This document shows positions 45,444 through 58,220 of a stretch of 64,000 bases of DNA, in pieces. Every line of letters starts with the position of its first letter. Position 1 is the first letter of the stretch. The stretch comes from Thalassia testudinum (taxonomy: Eukaryota > Streptophyta > Magnoliopsida > Alismatales > Hydrocharitaceae): positions 152,074,501-152,138,500 of the forward strand of contig JAZHRO010000063.1 of the NCBI GenBank assembly GCA_037157565.1, in the 5' to 3' direction. Made by a program: the position numbers and the translations under genes. Under the pieces are notes generated by a model, which made no database searches, had not been told where the DNA came from, and saw only the letters and a program-made list of their open reading frames with translations.

Positions 45444-47340
45444 CCATTTTCTTTTGAGGATCCCTACTCTAATCAAGCTAAACTAACTCAGCCAAACCCT
45501 AGATTCTCATTTCCATATCTCTTTGAGCCTCAAAGTATCTAGTGGGCTCCGTATCTACTAATTCACATCCATCAAACCACTAGATTGATTGGGTTTGAGC
45601 TGCATCATCAGCCTATTGTTCTGAACAAGCACCTGGTTGGACTAACCAGGCTATTAATCAAGGTGCTTGTTCTACAAAACTCTTCTGATTTGACCACCTT
45701 CTTCTCGGCTGAAAGCATTGAATTTAACACTTAACGGGAGGCAACCCATCATTTCAAAAACCCAAGACCCTTCTTATCATCTTTTAAGCTACACTCCTAC
45801 TGCACTCTTGAGATCAATTTTAGAGAAAACGACTCCACCTTTGATACATGTATCAAAGCCTGAAATCATCCACAATAGTCATCCCGACCCGTTCACCCAC
45901 CCTTTGATCCTGTTCTAAACTTTGAACCAAACTGATTTGGTACCCTCTTGGTTTACAATGAAGACATTGCAAAACTTAGGCATGGGGGGTGTTAAAGTGC
46001 AAACAAATAGAAAATCAATTCTATGAGGGGTTCTCACAAAAAAAATAAATATTCAAAAATTAAAAAATATAAAAAATTATAAAGAAAAAAAATTGGAGAA
46101 AGGGGAGCAATTTTGTGAACTAAATTGCAAGTCTTTCTTGAGGAAAAGAGAGGAAAATTCAAATCTCAAAAAGGAGCAAAAATCAAGAACAAAAATGATA
46201 ATCATTAGCACTTGATTATGGAAGTTACTCATGTTCTAGACCTAATAAAAAAGAAAAGAAAAAAATCAAGTCCTAAGATGACAAAGAGACAAAGAGATTA
46301 GTATGAATGCTGATCTTAGGCCTCTTGGATCTATTCTAAGGTTTCAACACTCAAGTATTTGTTAAGATCTGAGTTAATCCTTAAGAGGTTAAGGAAAGTA
46401 CACGGCTGATGTATTAGGTCTAAGGCTTAGGGATTATCAACCTTGTTGCCTGCCCTTTGGTTTGCGGGACTTGGTAACCTTAGCACCCAAAATCACACAC
46501 TAAGTTTGGTTCAGTGCGCTTAATAAAGAAAAATCATGCCAAAAGTGTCATGTTCTGAAAAGCCACCTCAAAGATCTAGCTTAAGAGCGGCTCAACAACA
46601 CAAGTTGATTGGACGTGTTCCCAGCATGGAGAGGTAGGAAATTCCCCTTGAAGATACATAATAACATATTATCTCCTCGGTGCTTGTCTCCTAGGATACT
46701 TAAATATCCTACTAAGGGCATATAAGCACCTTGTGCTAGTTCAGGTGCCATGGCAGGATTATCTAGAAATGCCGATTGCCAAGGCCTGAATTTAACTAAA
46801 GAATGACATGGGAAGCACTATCTTGAAGTGTTGAAAGCTAGGGTTCTGGGTGTTACCATGGGCAGTGCTATCCCAAAGCATTGAAAGCTAGGGACCCTTC
46901 GAGGATTTATGGTGGGGATAAGGAATCTGATACAGACCGTGTTTAGGGCCAATTCGAGGCTGGATCTTGGTCAATCTAAAAGGAAAATGAGAGAAAAACT
47001 CTCCAAATGAAAATCCTTCTATCTCTCTCTTATAAAAATGCATTGGCAAACTAAACTTGGACATGTTACGTCTATGCACGGGTGCTTTAGCCGTTAGGTT
47101 CAATGAACCTCTGGGTAGTTTTTGCGAGCCTTAGAAACCTTCATGGCAAACTCAGGCTGAAGCTGGTCAAGTGTAGACCTTGATAGATACTTGAGTGCCT
47201 CTAGGCCTGCTATTAGCATTCTGACCTAATGTCCAAAGAGTAGAACACATCAGGCATCTGAACTTCAATGCATGGTCTAGAACTCTAATTCTTTCCATAA
47301 GACTTTACTAAGGGACTAGCAAAAGTTAGGCATGGGGGTA
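45444..47340 (+). other. 3' UTR of element C
   Basis: Non-coding, similar in order to the E 3' UTR: GGGAGGCAACCC box (45736-45747), second polypurine-like motif (45955-45990), A-rich stretch, triple repeat (46747-46902), decayed pre-PPT hairpin (about 47303-47325) and polypurine tract TTAGGCATGGGGGTA (47326-47340). Confidence 0.65.
46747..46902 (+). repeat. Triple repeat in the element C 3' UTR
   Basis: Three diverged units around CCATGG or ACATGG (46747, 46806, 46856), each with TATCT and GCYAGGG-like parts, corresponding to 30528-30682 in E. Confidence 0.5.
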
Positions 47341-50065
47341 TATAATCATGAGCCATAACTAGCTTTAATTAGTCAGAATCAATTGACAAATACTCCTACA
47401 TAATTGCCAAAGAACCATAATTCATTGAACATCCATTCTGATAGGAATACAATAAAATAAGGTTAATTCTGCAGTTTCAACAGCATATCATGAATGTAGA
47501 ATAATCACAGGGTTTCCTAGAGTTTAACCTAAGGTCTAATGAGCATTAAAGTCTAATAAGAGGGTCCATGTAGACAAATGGGTTTTCACACACTTTAAGC
47601 ACTAATCCATAACCCAAAACCTTAATTTCCGACCAACTTAAATAACAAAGGTTCTGGTTAGGATAAAATCCATCTAAACTTTCCAAACTTCATAAATAAA
47701 TATCCCATGAGGTTTGGTACCCTTGATTTGACCATTGGAACCTATTTTGACCTTAAATGGAGTCTCAGATAGAAAGTTACCCTAATTTGAGTTTCTGTGC
47801 AAATTGCCTAGCGAAACTTGGTCAAAACCAAAATCTGACTTCACCATCAGATTCCTTGGGTCCAATTTAGGTTTATACCAAAATTTGGGCCCAATTAAAG
47901 ATCATCTTGCCCTAGTTTGCATTTTCGTCCAATTAGACTCTTTCTCTCTCACATATGCCCCTAGTTTTTGAAATCCTTGCAAATACCCCCCTAAGTTCTT
48001 CAACTTCTTTGCAGTTGGGTCCCTACCACCATGGTAGGTGTGAACCCAAAAGAGCCGAGCTTCAATCTGGGATACCTCCCTGATTTCTCGACCAATCCCT
48101 TCCAATCTTAAGGTCATCCCCAATCACCTGAATTGCATCTTAGACCTAGATTTGGCCAAAGAAGCTCATGTGAATCCATAGAATTTTAGAGATATTCTTC
48201 CCTAATTTCTCAAACTCTTCAAGCTTATTTCCAAGCTCGACAGCTTACCTGAGCTCTATAAAAGCTCCTAGGACTTCTAATCGTGCTCCTTAGCTATGAA
48301 TAAGGCCAAAATCCCTCTTCTTTCCCTATCTCTGTCGGTCTCCCTCTCCCTCATCCTACAAATGGCTAATAACCAAATTGTTCCGTCCCTCTTCTTCCTC
48401 ACACTCGTCTGTGTCTCGCTAGCCACCATGAGAGCATCCTCCCCCTTTCCTCACTGCCGTCTCCCTCACCGGAGAAGTTCTCATCCATGGCATCAGCCAA
48501 TCACAACTGGCACCCTCCTATCCATTTCGACTATTAACATTAGGTTTCCTCACTCCCTCTTCTACTCTACTCACTTTCCCCCTCCTTAAACTCTTATTTC
48601 GACAGCCATTCACGTCGTTCACCCTCTGTCTTCCCTACGACCAACTGAGCTCCGGTGAGGCCTCCACAGCTCCATAAGCCACCACTCACCTTGACACGAC
48701 TCCCATAAGCACTATCGTGCTCCACTGACCAAAACCCCTCAAGAAATTGAGGGATTGGTCTCTCAAACACCCCACCAGACAAGACCTCATCCGCACCAAC
48801 TTCTCGCCTCCGTCCGGCCACCACACACCCTAACATGCCACGCAAACACCACTACCACCTTCACCAACACTTGGCGAGTCTTCTAAGCTATTTTAATTAG
48901 ACCAAGAGGTCGTATCTAGTGATTTAGGTATTCGCCACCCTCTGACGTCACCTTTGTCATTATCAACGACATCCGCTGTCCTCCGACCGCATTCGCCCTC
49001 AAGACCACTTCTAGACCATGTGCAATTCTCCCAAGGCCTTTCCCAGGCCCTCAATTGGAAACCACATCCGTGACATCACCTTCAACTGGAGACTTCACCC
49101 CTAGCAGCTACGCTTGAAGGAAACCAGTGGCAATAGTCCAACATCATGCATGAACAAAGCAGTAGCAATGCATATTAGGCTTTTGTGATCAGACTCTATC
49201 GCCCAAGCACTGAGGGGTCGAGTCCCTCATACCCCCTCACATCCGCTAACCCGCCTACTTCACACCTCACTTGCGACACAACGTCTGCAAGCCTGGTTAC
49301 TGTACATGACCCATTTACCTGTACGTGGATCCAAATATGCTCTTAGTTTGAGAGAAGAGAAAGAGGAATTATGAGTGGGTGGGGGAGAGTTTTGCTCCTG
49401 AAGGCATGTCCCTGTGTGACACCTAGCCACTCAAGGGAGTTGAATCCCTTGTGTGCTGTGAAGGAGAGAAGCATTGTGTAGAAGAAGGCTTTGACAAAGA
49501 AAGGAGAACGAGAAGGACTTTGAAGAAGAAGAAAGATTCTGAAGGAAGGAGGGAAGGCTTTGCTTGTGAATAAAGAGAAGGCATTAAACAAAGCTGAAGA
49601 AGAAGAAGAAAGAAGAGAAAGGCTCTCTGAAGAGCCTTGTGTTCTGTTAAGACGTCTGATTGAGTTGGTTCTGAGCACTGTTAAATAATTTAAGAGCCTA
49701 AGTTAAGATTGAATTCTGATTGAAATAATTGAGTAATTGAATGCATGATTAAATTAGGAGAATAAGTGGTGATTATCAAAAAGAAAAGAGAATCAAAACA
49801 ATGGTGATTCAAATCACCATTGTTTTGATTCTCTTTTCTTTTTGATCTATGATCTTGTGAGCTTCTTTCAATAATAATTTGATCATGCTTATTCATTGCA
49901 TATTTGTTATTACTGTGCTCATTGATTCTGCATGAAGATTACTGTGTGAATTCCATATTTGCTCCATGTGTTTAACTTAAGACTCTTCTTTGATTCTGGG
50001 TTATAAATTTAATTTTTTTTGAGCGATTGAGGCTTTGCTACAACGAAATGACTTAAAACTCCTCG
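47341..50065 (+). repeat. 3' LTR of element C, both ends damaged
   Basis: Aligns with 8167-10910. It starts TATAATCATGAGCC directly after the polypurine tract, so the terminal TGATGA is lost or changed, and similarity stops at CCTCG (50065), about 14 bp short of the expected end. TATA box at 48257-48264. It contains a new 35-bp palindrome (49775-49846). Confidence 0.8.
49775..49846. repeat. Perfect 35-bp-arm palindrome in the element C 3' LTR
   Basis: Arms 49775-49809 and 49812-49846 are exact reverse complements with loop CA. The left arm is absent from the 5' LTR (near 10630) and from B, so it is an inserted inverted copy of the right arm. Confidence 0.9.
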
Positions 50066-53000
50066 CTAGCCTAAGGCTTGTAGGTTAACTCTCTTATACA
50101 CTACTCCGAGTTACTATTCACTTACACCAAAAATTAGTTTTTTTACTGGGCAGGTCAGCCTTTCATGGGATACACAGCACTCGATAGGGGCAAGACCAGA
50201 CCACTACTAAGTCGGCCCTAGTTTAATTAGGGTGCATTCTCATTCGTTTAATTTTAGGCCCATAATAGGACCAATATAAGACCCAGTATAGTGCACAACC
50301 CCGGGCCTACACACTGTTCACTAATATGCTACTTATAGATGCTCAAGGACAGGAGAGGGGAATAGGTAATGGTATGCTTGCACCCAGCACTTCTCGACTG
50401 CTTAGGCAATGCGGCAAAAACATTATATATTGCTGCAACAGCACGTCACTCTCTGATGTGGCGCTAAACTGCTAGGCGAATTGTGCTGTGCGATGGCACG
50501 GAGCTGCGTGTTAATTTCATGATTTTAGCCCTCAATTTGAGGGCCATAATTAATTTCATTTTACAAATAAATTATATAGTTAGAAGGCTCTTATTATAAT
50601 TAATTTAGGAAAATAAGTTATTTAAATATATATTAAAATTCGTTAAAGTTACGAAATTATACATGTCAAATTAAGGTTTAATTTCTTAATTAATGTACAA
50701 ATTGTTAAATTAATCATGTAATTGACCTTATATAGAGTTATTTTATATACTAAATTATTTATTACACATTTTAAATTTATTTTAGAACATTTATTTTAAT
50801 TTGTATACATTTAAATTAGCGTTTAAGATAAATATATCCATATTTAGGGTATAAATAATATTATACAGTATAAATATGTTATAAACAGGTTAGAAATATT
50901 CAAAATTAATATATATACATGTACAATGTAAAATACTTCAGTAATAACTTAATTAACTAATTTATTTTATTTTAACTTAATAATTTACCTAATTAACTTA
51001 ATAACTTAATTACCTACAATAAATATATAATTAAATAAATATACAGGTATGGTACAGTATATAATAATTAGTTAAATATGTATGTGCATGATTAAATATG
51101 GTTATAAACATATACATAAGCTTTTATAATTACATAGGATTATATACATTTAAGTTAATATAAATTAATATATAACTATACAATAATGTTAAATATATAG
51201 TAAATCATTCTAAATACTTAATTTAATATATAGAATACAATTATTAGTTATTTATGTACATTATCTAAATATGGTACAATATCTACATATAGCTTAGTAT
51301 TAAATTATATTTACACGTATAAATAATATATACATAGTATTTTGTGTATTTTTGGGTATTGTCTGATTTTTATGATTTTGATATATATAATAAAGCTAGG
51401 AGATGAGAGAGAAAGGGTGAGATGAGAGAAAGAAGAACTCTTTTTAGTGTTTTTGAATTGATTTCTTTTATTTAGTTTTAAAGTATACTAAACTGTCGAC
51501 TAAGTTGGGGGTTCAAAATACTTTGAAACTTTGCATACACTTAAAAAAAAACCTGATCTTACTCAAGATAGGTTTATTTCATTTTTTGTGATTTTTTAAT
51601 CATTTTTTTATTAATGTACAAGCTAACCCAAATTAGGCCTTGAAAGGATTTTCAACAAAGAACCTAAGGTCTCTTTTTGAGTTTAAGCTGCTAGACAAGG
51701 GGTTTAAGCACTCAGAAACTTCTAGCATATAATATGAAAGCTGTTTGGATCAACTAAACTTGATTTTCACTAAAATTTTCATTAAATCACAATTTGGATA
51801 AATTTTACAACTCACATGCTGACAAAGACTATTTAATAAGAATTATAAGATATTCCAATCAAATTTAAAGTCATCATCAAGCACATGAAAGCTTATATAC
51901 CAAGTTATATCAATATACATGTCAGCTTCTTTAAATCTTTGAGATTCCAGCTCAATTCTCTTAGACTAGCCCTACAGCTGTATGAAGATAGTAGCTGCTA
52001 CTGTCACATTTCAGTAGCTAAAATCAACCATTGCCAGCAACTGAATCAGCTACTATTGCTGTTGCTCTTGCTGCCAATAGATGTAGCAATTTGTGTAGCT
52101 ATAGCCCTTTAAAAACCAATCAGGCTTTGCAGGCTGATTAATTGGTTTCAGAAAATCTCCTCAGACCTGAAAAGTCAGATCTAAGGACCCATAAACTACA
52201 AATACCAATTGATTCATGAAGCCCATAAAAATCTAAGGTTAAATCCATTGTAAAGCCATTCAAAATCTCATTCAAAATCTTCATTTAAATCAATATTAGA
52301 TGGACAAAAACCAATTCTTTGGAAATGCAATCTCAGCCACTGCAAACACTCATGAAACTGTCTAAAGACCATTTAAACTTAGATTGAGGCTCAAAACATA
52401 TCTAAAGATCCTAATTAATCCTTCCTACATCACTATAGATGGTGAAGGAGGGAGAATCACTTCAAAATCTTCATTCAAATCACCTAAAACCTCTGATAAG
52501 CATCAAAACTGAAAGTTAATGTCATTTAAAATTAAAACCCATGTTGCCCTATTTTAAGGCTTTTGATCTTGAATCACTAAGGTGATATGATCATCTAGAG
52601 TTCTTGCACACCATTAATTGTTGTACAGGAACTATAGGTGATCCATTTAAACTCATTGGATCATTTCTCAAGCCTTAAATCAGGATCACTGATTTTCCTT
52701 GGCTTGAGCTACCAAAGTGCCAGAAAATTCAGAAATCAAGTTTCAAATTGGGCATGAACACATTCAATGATAAGAATCAAGTTCAAACAGCTCAAGCCCA
52801 TCATATTCAAGCCAATTAAACTCATAAAAATCCAATTCACTCGATATTGGGCGTGAAAACCAAATCTGAAAGAATCGAGTGAATCAGTTCAATTAAAATC
52901 AGATCAGGGGATCCTTATAAATTTATGGAATGAATGGGAGACCCCCCCAAATGAGTTTTAGGTGCAAATTTAGATCTAGAAAACAGGACTTCATATCTGA

Positions 53001-53790
53001 ATTTGACCTTGTGGATGGGTGGAGTGTGAATTAAATCGTCGAGAAAATCAATGAATGCAAATTATGAGCTGATTATGGAGATTAATGGATTGAAATGGAG
53101 GTGGACAAACACCTCTCTGATCTGAATTGATCAGAGAGGGTGATATCGAGTCTAGACTAAACTATTATAATCTAAGCTAACACATCATCCAATTCACCAG
53201 CCAAACTACATATAACTAACCAACACTACACTAATAGGTACTACAACTAATCTAGAAAGTGGTAAAAACCTACTCTAGCAAAAGAATGGGACCTGAAAGA
53301 GGATCTGCAGCTGGTGGCTATAGTGACGAATGGGGGAGGAGCTCTGGTGATTTGAAAGCTCACTAGTGGAGTTTAGATCACCCTCAGGTGTTTCGAGATC
53401 CTTAGAGGCAAGGAGAGGTTGAAGGAAACGGAGTTCCATCGCTTAGGCAGAGAAATAGGGGCTGCGAGGAGAGGAAAGCAGAGGGGTTGAAGGGATCACC
53501 TCAAGAGATGTAGTAAGGAGGTGACAACGTATTTAGGGGTCTAAGAAGCTTCTTAAGTAAGCGCACAAGGTGATCTGAGCATAGTGAGGTGAGATTAAGT
53601 GTGATTAGGGCGTAAGTGGAGATGAGATAAATGTGTGTGTGGGAAGCTCAAACCAAATTTCAGCTGCTAAATGGGATCTAGAAGAGGCAAGGGTCCTTCG
53701 CACGCTTGGAGGTGGATTATCAACCGTCAGATTCAAGGCACAAGGGAGTGATGACCTAGATGGGTCGTGTTCTTTCTTTGAGGAACAGTA
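50066..53790. other. Unassigned sequence between C and the solo LTR
   Basis: No credible ORF, RNA gene or recognised element. About 50500-51400 is very AT-rich. From about 51400 to 53790 the minus strand looks like an LTR or leader (TAAATACG box near 53530, CT-rich downstream), but I find no second copy or termini. It could be old host sequence or a decayed repeat. Confidence 0.4.
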
Positions 53791-53795
53791 GTCTG

Positions 53796-56414
53796 TGTTG
53801 ACGTGCGTTTGACTCGATCGTGTTTTAACAGTTAATTACGTCGTAGTATAGGTGATCAAGCATCGTCAACAAATAAAAGTTTTATTACTCGAAAACCAGA
53901 GTATCCGAGGTCGAACACAGGGAGCAATTGGAATTTACTACTAATCTCAAGAATGTAATTGAACACTTTAATTACTCAAAACTTTAATTCAAATGTAACT
54001 GCATGAGTTTAAAAAGTAATTGAGGTAAAAAGAAAGAATTGGATGTCTAATCAATGGGATCAGACGTCTTAAAAGTGTGTTTCCCTTATTTGATTCTTCA
54101 TCTTCTGATTTTCTTTATTTCTTCTCCTGCAGTGCTTCTTGCTTTTCTTCTGTCATCTACGGGTCTTCATACTTGTCTCTCTACTTCCTTTGCTTCAGTT
54201 CCTTTTCTTCTTCTGCTTGTCTTCTATTTCTTTTCTTCTTTGGTTCTTCTTCTCTTTTTCCCTTGCCAGCAGCTAAGTGTTGGCTTTTTCCTCCCTTCTT
54301 TCCTGCACACACCATTGCCAAGGCAAAACCCCTATCCCTCTACCCACACCCACACGTCTCTCTCTCTCTGTAAACCACTCACAGCACGCTCTCCCAGAGC
54401 TGGGTTAATGGGTTGGATCGCGTGCCCGTGACCAGGTGCATCGATGTGAGGGTGATGCGTGAGGTGTGCTCAGGATAGGGTCGAGTCGGATCATGCTAGA
54501 TCTGTGAGGTGAAACCATGGACGAGGCAGCGTGAGATAGGTGAGGGACCTCACCCCAGGTGCGTTCAGAGGCGAAGAGAAGATATGACAAAAATAATTTA
54601 AACCACGCCAATGCCTTGTATGTTACCAATGTGGGACTAAAGGTTGTTGCCTTCTCTCGCGTGCGCCCGCAGAAATCCTTCCTGCAATTTCCACAGCTGC
54701 GACCTTCATTGCGTTGCTCGCTGAACCCCTTGGCTTCGCAAGGCCTGCGCACGTTCGCAGCACCTGGAGCCTTGCGGTCCTGAAGCCTGGAGCGAGCATG
54801 GAGCTTCTTCAAGTCGCCGTTAATGGCAGCAGGGGCGTGGAACCTGTCAGACACGAAAAAAGCCTCACGGCCTAATCAGATCATCGGGGAACCTTCGCCT
54901 TATCACGGCGAAGGTGAAGAACAAGGTGGCAGGCCGCGGGGCGGCCTAGGCGTGCGTGCCTAGGTCGCCCTATGGCTGGATGGATGGGTGAGTTTGGGGG
55001 ACTATTGTGGAGGCGTGGAGGGACGGTGGATGGGCAGATGTTACTCAGTGAGGTGAGGCGGAGGTTATGTGATGGTTGGTGAGGCGTATGGGGCTACGGA
55101 GCGACGGGAGCGCCTCGTCGGAGGGTGGCCGGAGATGAGGAAGGTGACGGTGGATGGAGACGGTCGAGGGGTTTTGGACGAAATAAAATGTGGGGAATGA
55201 AAGAGGGGGTAGAGAAGAAGAGTTTGAACCTAATTAAAGGGACGAAAGGGGAGGAAGAGGCGGACGGCTATACCTGCTGTCGTCGAAGAAGAAAATGCCC
55301 AGTGGGGGAGGACGGCGGCGATGACAGGGCTAGGGCAGCGTGCACAGGTGTTGCGCGACGCGGAGGAGGATGACGAAGACAACTCTGCCACTAGTTTTGT
55401 GGCAGAGCGAAGCGGAAGGAGAGGGGAGCTTGCCGAAGCTCGCTGGACCTCTTGGCCGGAGAAGGAGATGAATTTGGGGTGGAATCTGACCAAGTCGAGC
55501 TGAAATTGAGCAGTTGGGTTTGGGGGTTCTTTTATAGGCACAGGCCATGTGTTCTGGAGCGTGGAGGGCAAGCATTCGTCACCAACGGCTCACCGGAGAA
55601 GGAAAGTGGGTGGATACCCAAATCCCTCGTGCGTTCGCACGAGAGATTGGGATCAAATCAGGGATCATGACTGGCCTCAGATGGAAGGGAATTCCCTCTC
55701 TAATCCTCGCCGGAGCAGGATTATACCGCAATAATGGTGGAAGGACCTGATTTCAAGGTTGGAGAGGAAGTTAGGGGGCTCTCTGCGATGATTTTCAAAA
55801 GTTAGGGACCAAAATGTGATTTGGGTGTACTAAATTGCAAAGTAGGTCAAGATGACCTCCCCTTAGGTCCAAATTTTGGTAAAAACCTAATTTTGACCTA
55901 AGGAATCCAATGGTGAAGTTAGATTTTAGGTTTGACCACGTTTGACTAGACATTTTGCATAAAAACCCAAATTAGGTCAATTGATGAGCTAGGACCCTAT
56001 TCTAGGTCAAACTAGGTTCCAAAGGCCAATTTGAATGTTCTAAATCCTAGGAGATATTTTTCCATGATTTTTAGAGAGTTTACTTGATTTTTATCCTGAC
56101 CAGAACCTTTTTGAATTAAGCAGGTCTGTTTTAAGGTTACCAAATGTCATTTAATTCCTAGATTGCACATGAACCCATTTCTGATTGACTAAACCCACTT
56201 TTTATCTTATTTAGACCATTTGACCTATGTTTTGCCTCTGAGAAATCCCGTATGTACTGCAATGGTAAAATTGTTGTTTTAACCTTTATTTCATGTTTTC
56301 TTCTCAGAACACTTATTCCTTCAATTAGGCCCTCTTCTAGGTTATGTAGGAGCTTTTACTCTCTTTATTAGGTCAAAAATGAGCTAGTTATGGCTCATGA
56401 TGAGGCTCTCATTA
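53796..56414 (-). repeat. Element G: solo LTR of the gamma/beta type (2619 bp)
   Basis: Minus-strand LTR starting TAATGAGAGCC (56414) and ending GTCAACA (53796), flanked by the perfect TSD GTCTG (53791-53795, 56415-56419). No internal sequence or primer site remains. The start resembles E (CATGAGCCATAACTAGCTC shared). TATA box TATAAAAG at 55536-55529 and TTTAGTCCCACATTGGTAA at 54641-54623. Solo LTRs arise by recombination between the two LTRs of one element. Confidence 0.92.
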
Positions 56415-56440
56415 GTCTGCGGGCATTAGGTGTGTTTGGT

Positions 56441-58199
56441 TGATGTAAACACATTTACACTACTTAAAATGTCTATTTATGCATGTTCTTAAGCATAGGA
56501 TTGCATTTCATGATATAAATATTGCATAACATGCATCATCTTGCATTTAGAGCAGTTTGAATAAAATGGAGGTTAATTGTCTCCTTTTATGTGCTTGGAC
56601 AGGGCAAACATTTTATCGGGACCTCAGATCAAAGATTCAACCATATGGATGTGATCAGGGCAACGATTGGAGTTCAACAACTCCAAGATTGTCGTAATCA
56701 GGCATCTGTAGCATCAGATAGTGACCAGGGAACCCTAGAAGATCAAGGTCCAGGATGGTGTAAATCCACACTTTAGATGACAAATCCGACCACACGAATG
56801 AATTCAGATCGACGATCGCAGCTCAACGACGCAAAATTCAAGTAAATCCAACATCCGTGGCACCATCTACAACATCTAGAAGATGGACGGCCAAGATGGC
56901 GTCACGTGGCGCCATCTCGACCGCCCAAACGGCCGCTTACATTCTATGAAGACCGCGCACCCACCCCCTCTCTACCGTTGGATCTCGATCCAACAGCTGT
57001 GGACGCGGCTCTTTCACCTACGCAACCTTTTGGGCGAGGCAGCGTAGCAGTCCAGTGCCTTATCACGAGGCGCTGGCACGCATTCGATCCTCGACAAGTG
57101 GTTTCTGAGGTGAGCGGGAGCATTTTTCTCAACCATCAAATCGCAATCCAACGGCCGCACACGTCCGATATCGTTCACGTGCTATTGCATGCGCGGCGTC
57201 ACGTAGCATCGTACGCACCAAGCGGGAGTGGCAGCGGGCAAAGATGCATCTTAAACTGTCCGATCTCGCGATCGGACGACTGAGACTCAGCGGACATGCG
57301 TAGGCGTTGCGCGCGCGAGCCGCCCACGACACCCACGAGGGACGCTTTAGCAATGGTTTTATCCGTCACTAAAGACCCCTCATTTATTATTTTGAAGTTG
57401 TAATGACTATTTTGCCCCCCCTCCTTGCAAATATAAAAGGAGACCCCCTCCATAAGAAATTCTCATCCCTTCCTTCTCTTCTCTACCCCTCCAAAGCTCA
57501 AGAGAAGCTTATCCCACACCCGGGATTCTTCTTGCGAGATAAAGTCCAAATTTTCATCCCCCTTCGAAAGTGGATCCCGCGACGACGACAGCGTGCTGCT
57601 CCGTTCTCGTTCTTCTGCTTCATCTTCCTTCGTCCTGCTTTGTCCTCCTTCGTCCAGGCGTCGTCCCTTCCAGCTCGTCCTCCAAGCGACCGTCGAGGAG
57701 GATTTCTCTCTCCCTATTCTTTTTACTGCTTTCTAGTATAGATTTACTACTTTCTAGTGCAGTTTTGCTCGTCCTTCAAGTGACCGTCGAGGAGGACATT
57801 TCTCCCTCCATTCTTTTAATGCTTTCTAGAGTAAATTTATTGCTTTCTAGTGCAATTATTTTATGCTTTCTAGTTGTAATGAACAAATCCCCCTAATGAT
57901 AAATTCTCTGTTTATTCTACATCTCATTTTGATTTCTATGTGTAATATTCTCTCTCTCTTACCCTCGCTCTCTCTTCTATTTATTGTAACTAATTAGATA
58001 GTTTTAAATTGAATTACTTCATGATAAATAAAAAGAAACGCGTAGTTTTAAAATCAAACGTCCGCCTCCCTGTGTTCGACCCGAAATTTTCATTTCGATA
58101 TAAATTTTATTTGTTGAACACGAATTCTTCGCTTTCAAACTACAACGACAGGTTCTCCAAAATCGAACACGTTAGCGTAGCTATTCGTAACGTTCAACA
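56441..58199 (+). repeat. 5' LTR of element H (alpha family, 1759 bp)
   Basis: Begins TGATGTAAAC and ends GTTCAACA. RY motifs at 56479-56485 and 56530-56536; G-boxes CACGTG at 56903-56908 and 57176-57181; inverted repeats around 56891-56920 and 57254-57275. A segment of about 95 bp in R is tandemly doubled (from about 57674 and 57768). Confidence 0.93.
57432..57440 (+). promoter_or_regulatory. TATA box of the element H 5' LTR
   Basis: TATAAAAGG followed by AGACCCCC, in the same context in all alpha LTRs. The start site probably lies about 30 bp downstream. Confidence 0.7.
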
Positions 58200-58202
58200 T
58201 TT

Positions 58203-58220
58203 TGGCGCCGTTGCCGGGGA
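58203..58220 (+). other. Primer-binding site of element H (tRNA-Asp)
   Basis: TGGCGCCGTTGCCGGGGA, three bases after the LTR end, the best match here to the plant tRNA-Asp 3' end. Confidence 0.95.

Larger units (their letters stand above)
8167..50065 (+). mobile_element. Element C: non-autonomous LTR element (beta family), host of D, E and F
   Basis: Plus-strand element whose own sequence is in pieces: 5' LTR 8167-10910, leader and ORF start to 12778, ORF middle 34309-34595, ORF end and 3' UTR 44922-47340, 3' LTR 47341-50065. Removing D and F with their TSDs leaves about 10 kb. It has a tRNA-Asp type primer site, a polypurine tract and a non-gag, non-pol ORF. Its LTRs have clearly diverged, which fits it being the oldest layer. 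The far end is truncated, so no TSD can be matched; GACCT (8162-8166) is the left candidate. Confidence 0.8.

Noticed and set aside
50500..51400. Centromeric or satellite repeat
   Set aside because: AT-rich but no tandem period is visible by eye.
51885..52112. 75-aa ORF with a leucine run
   Set aside because: Short, repetitive leucine and no supporting context; not credible as a gene.
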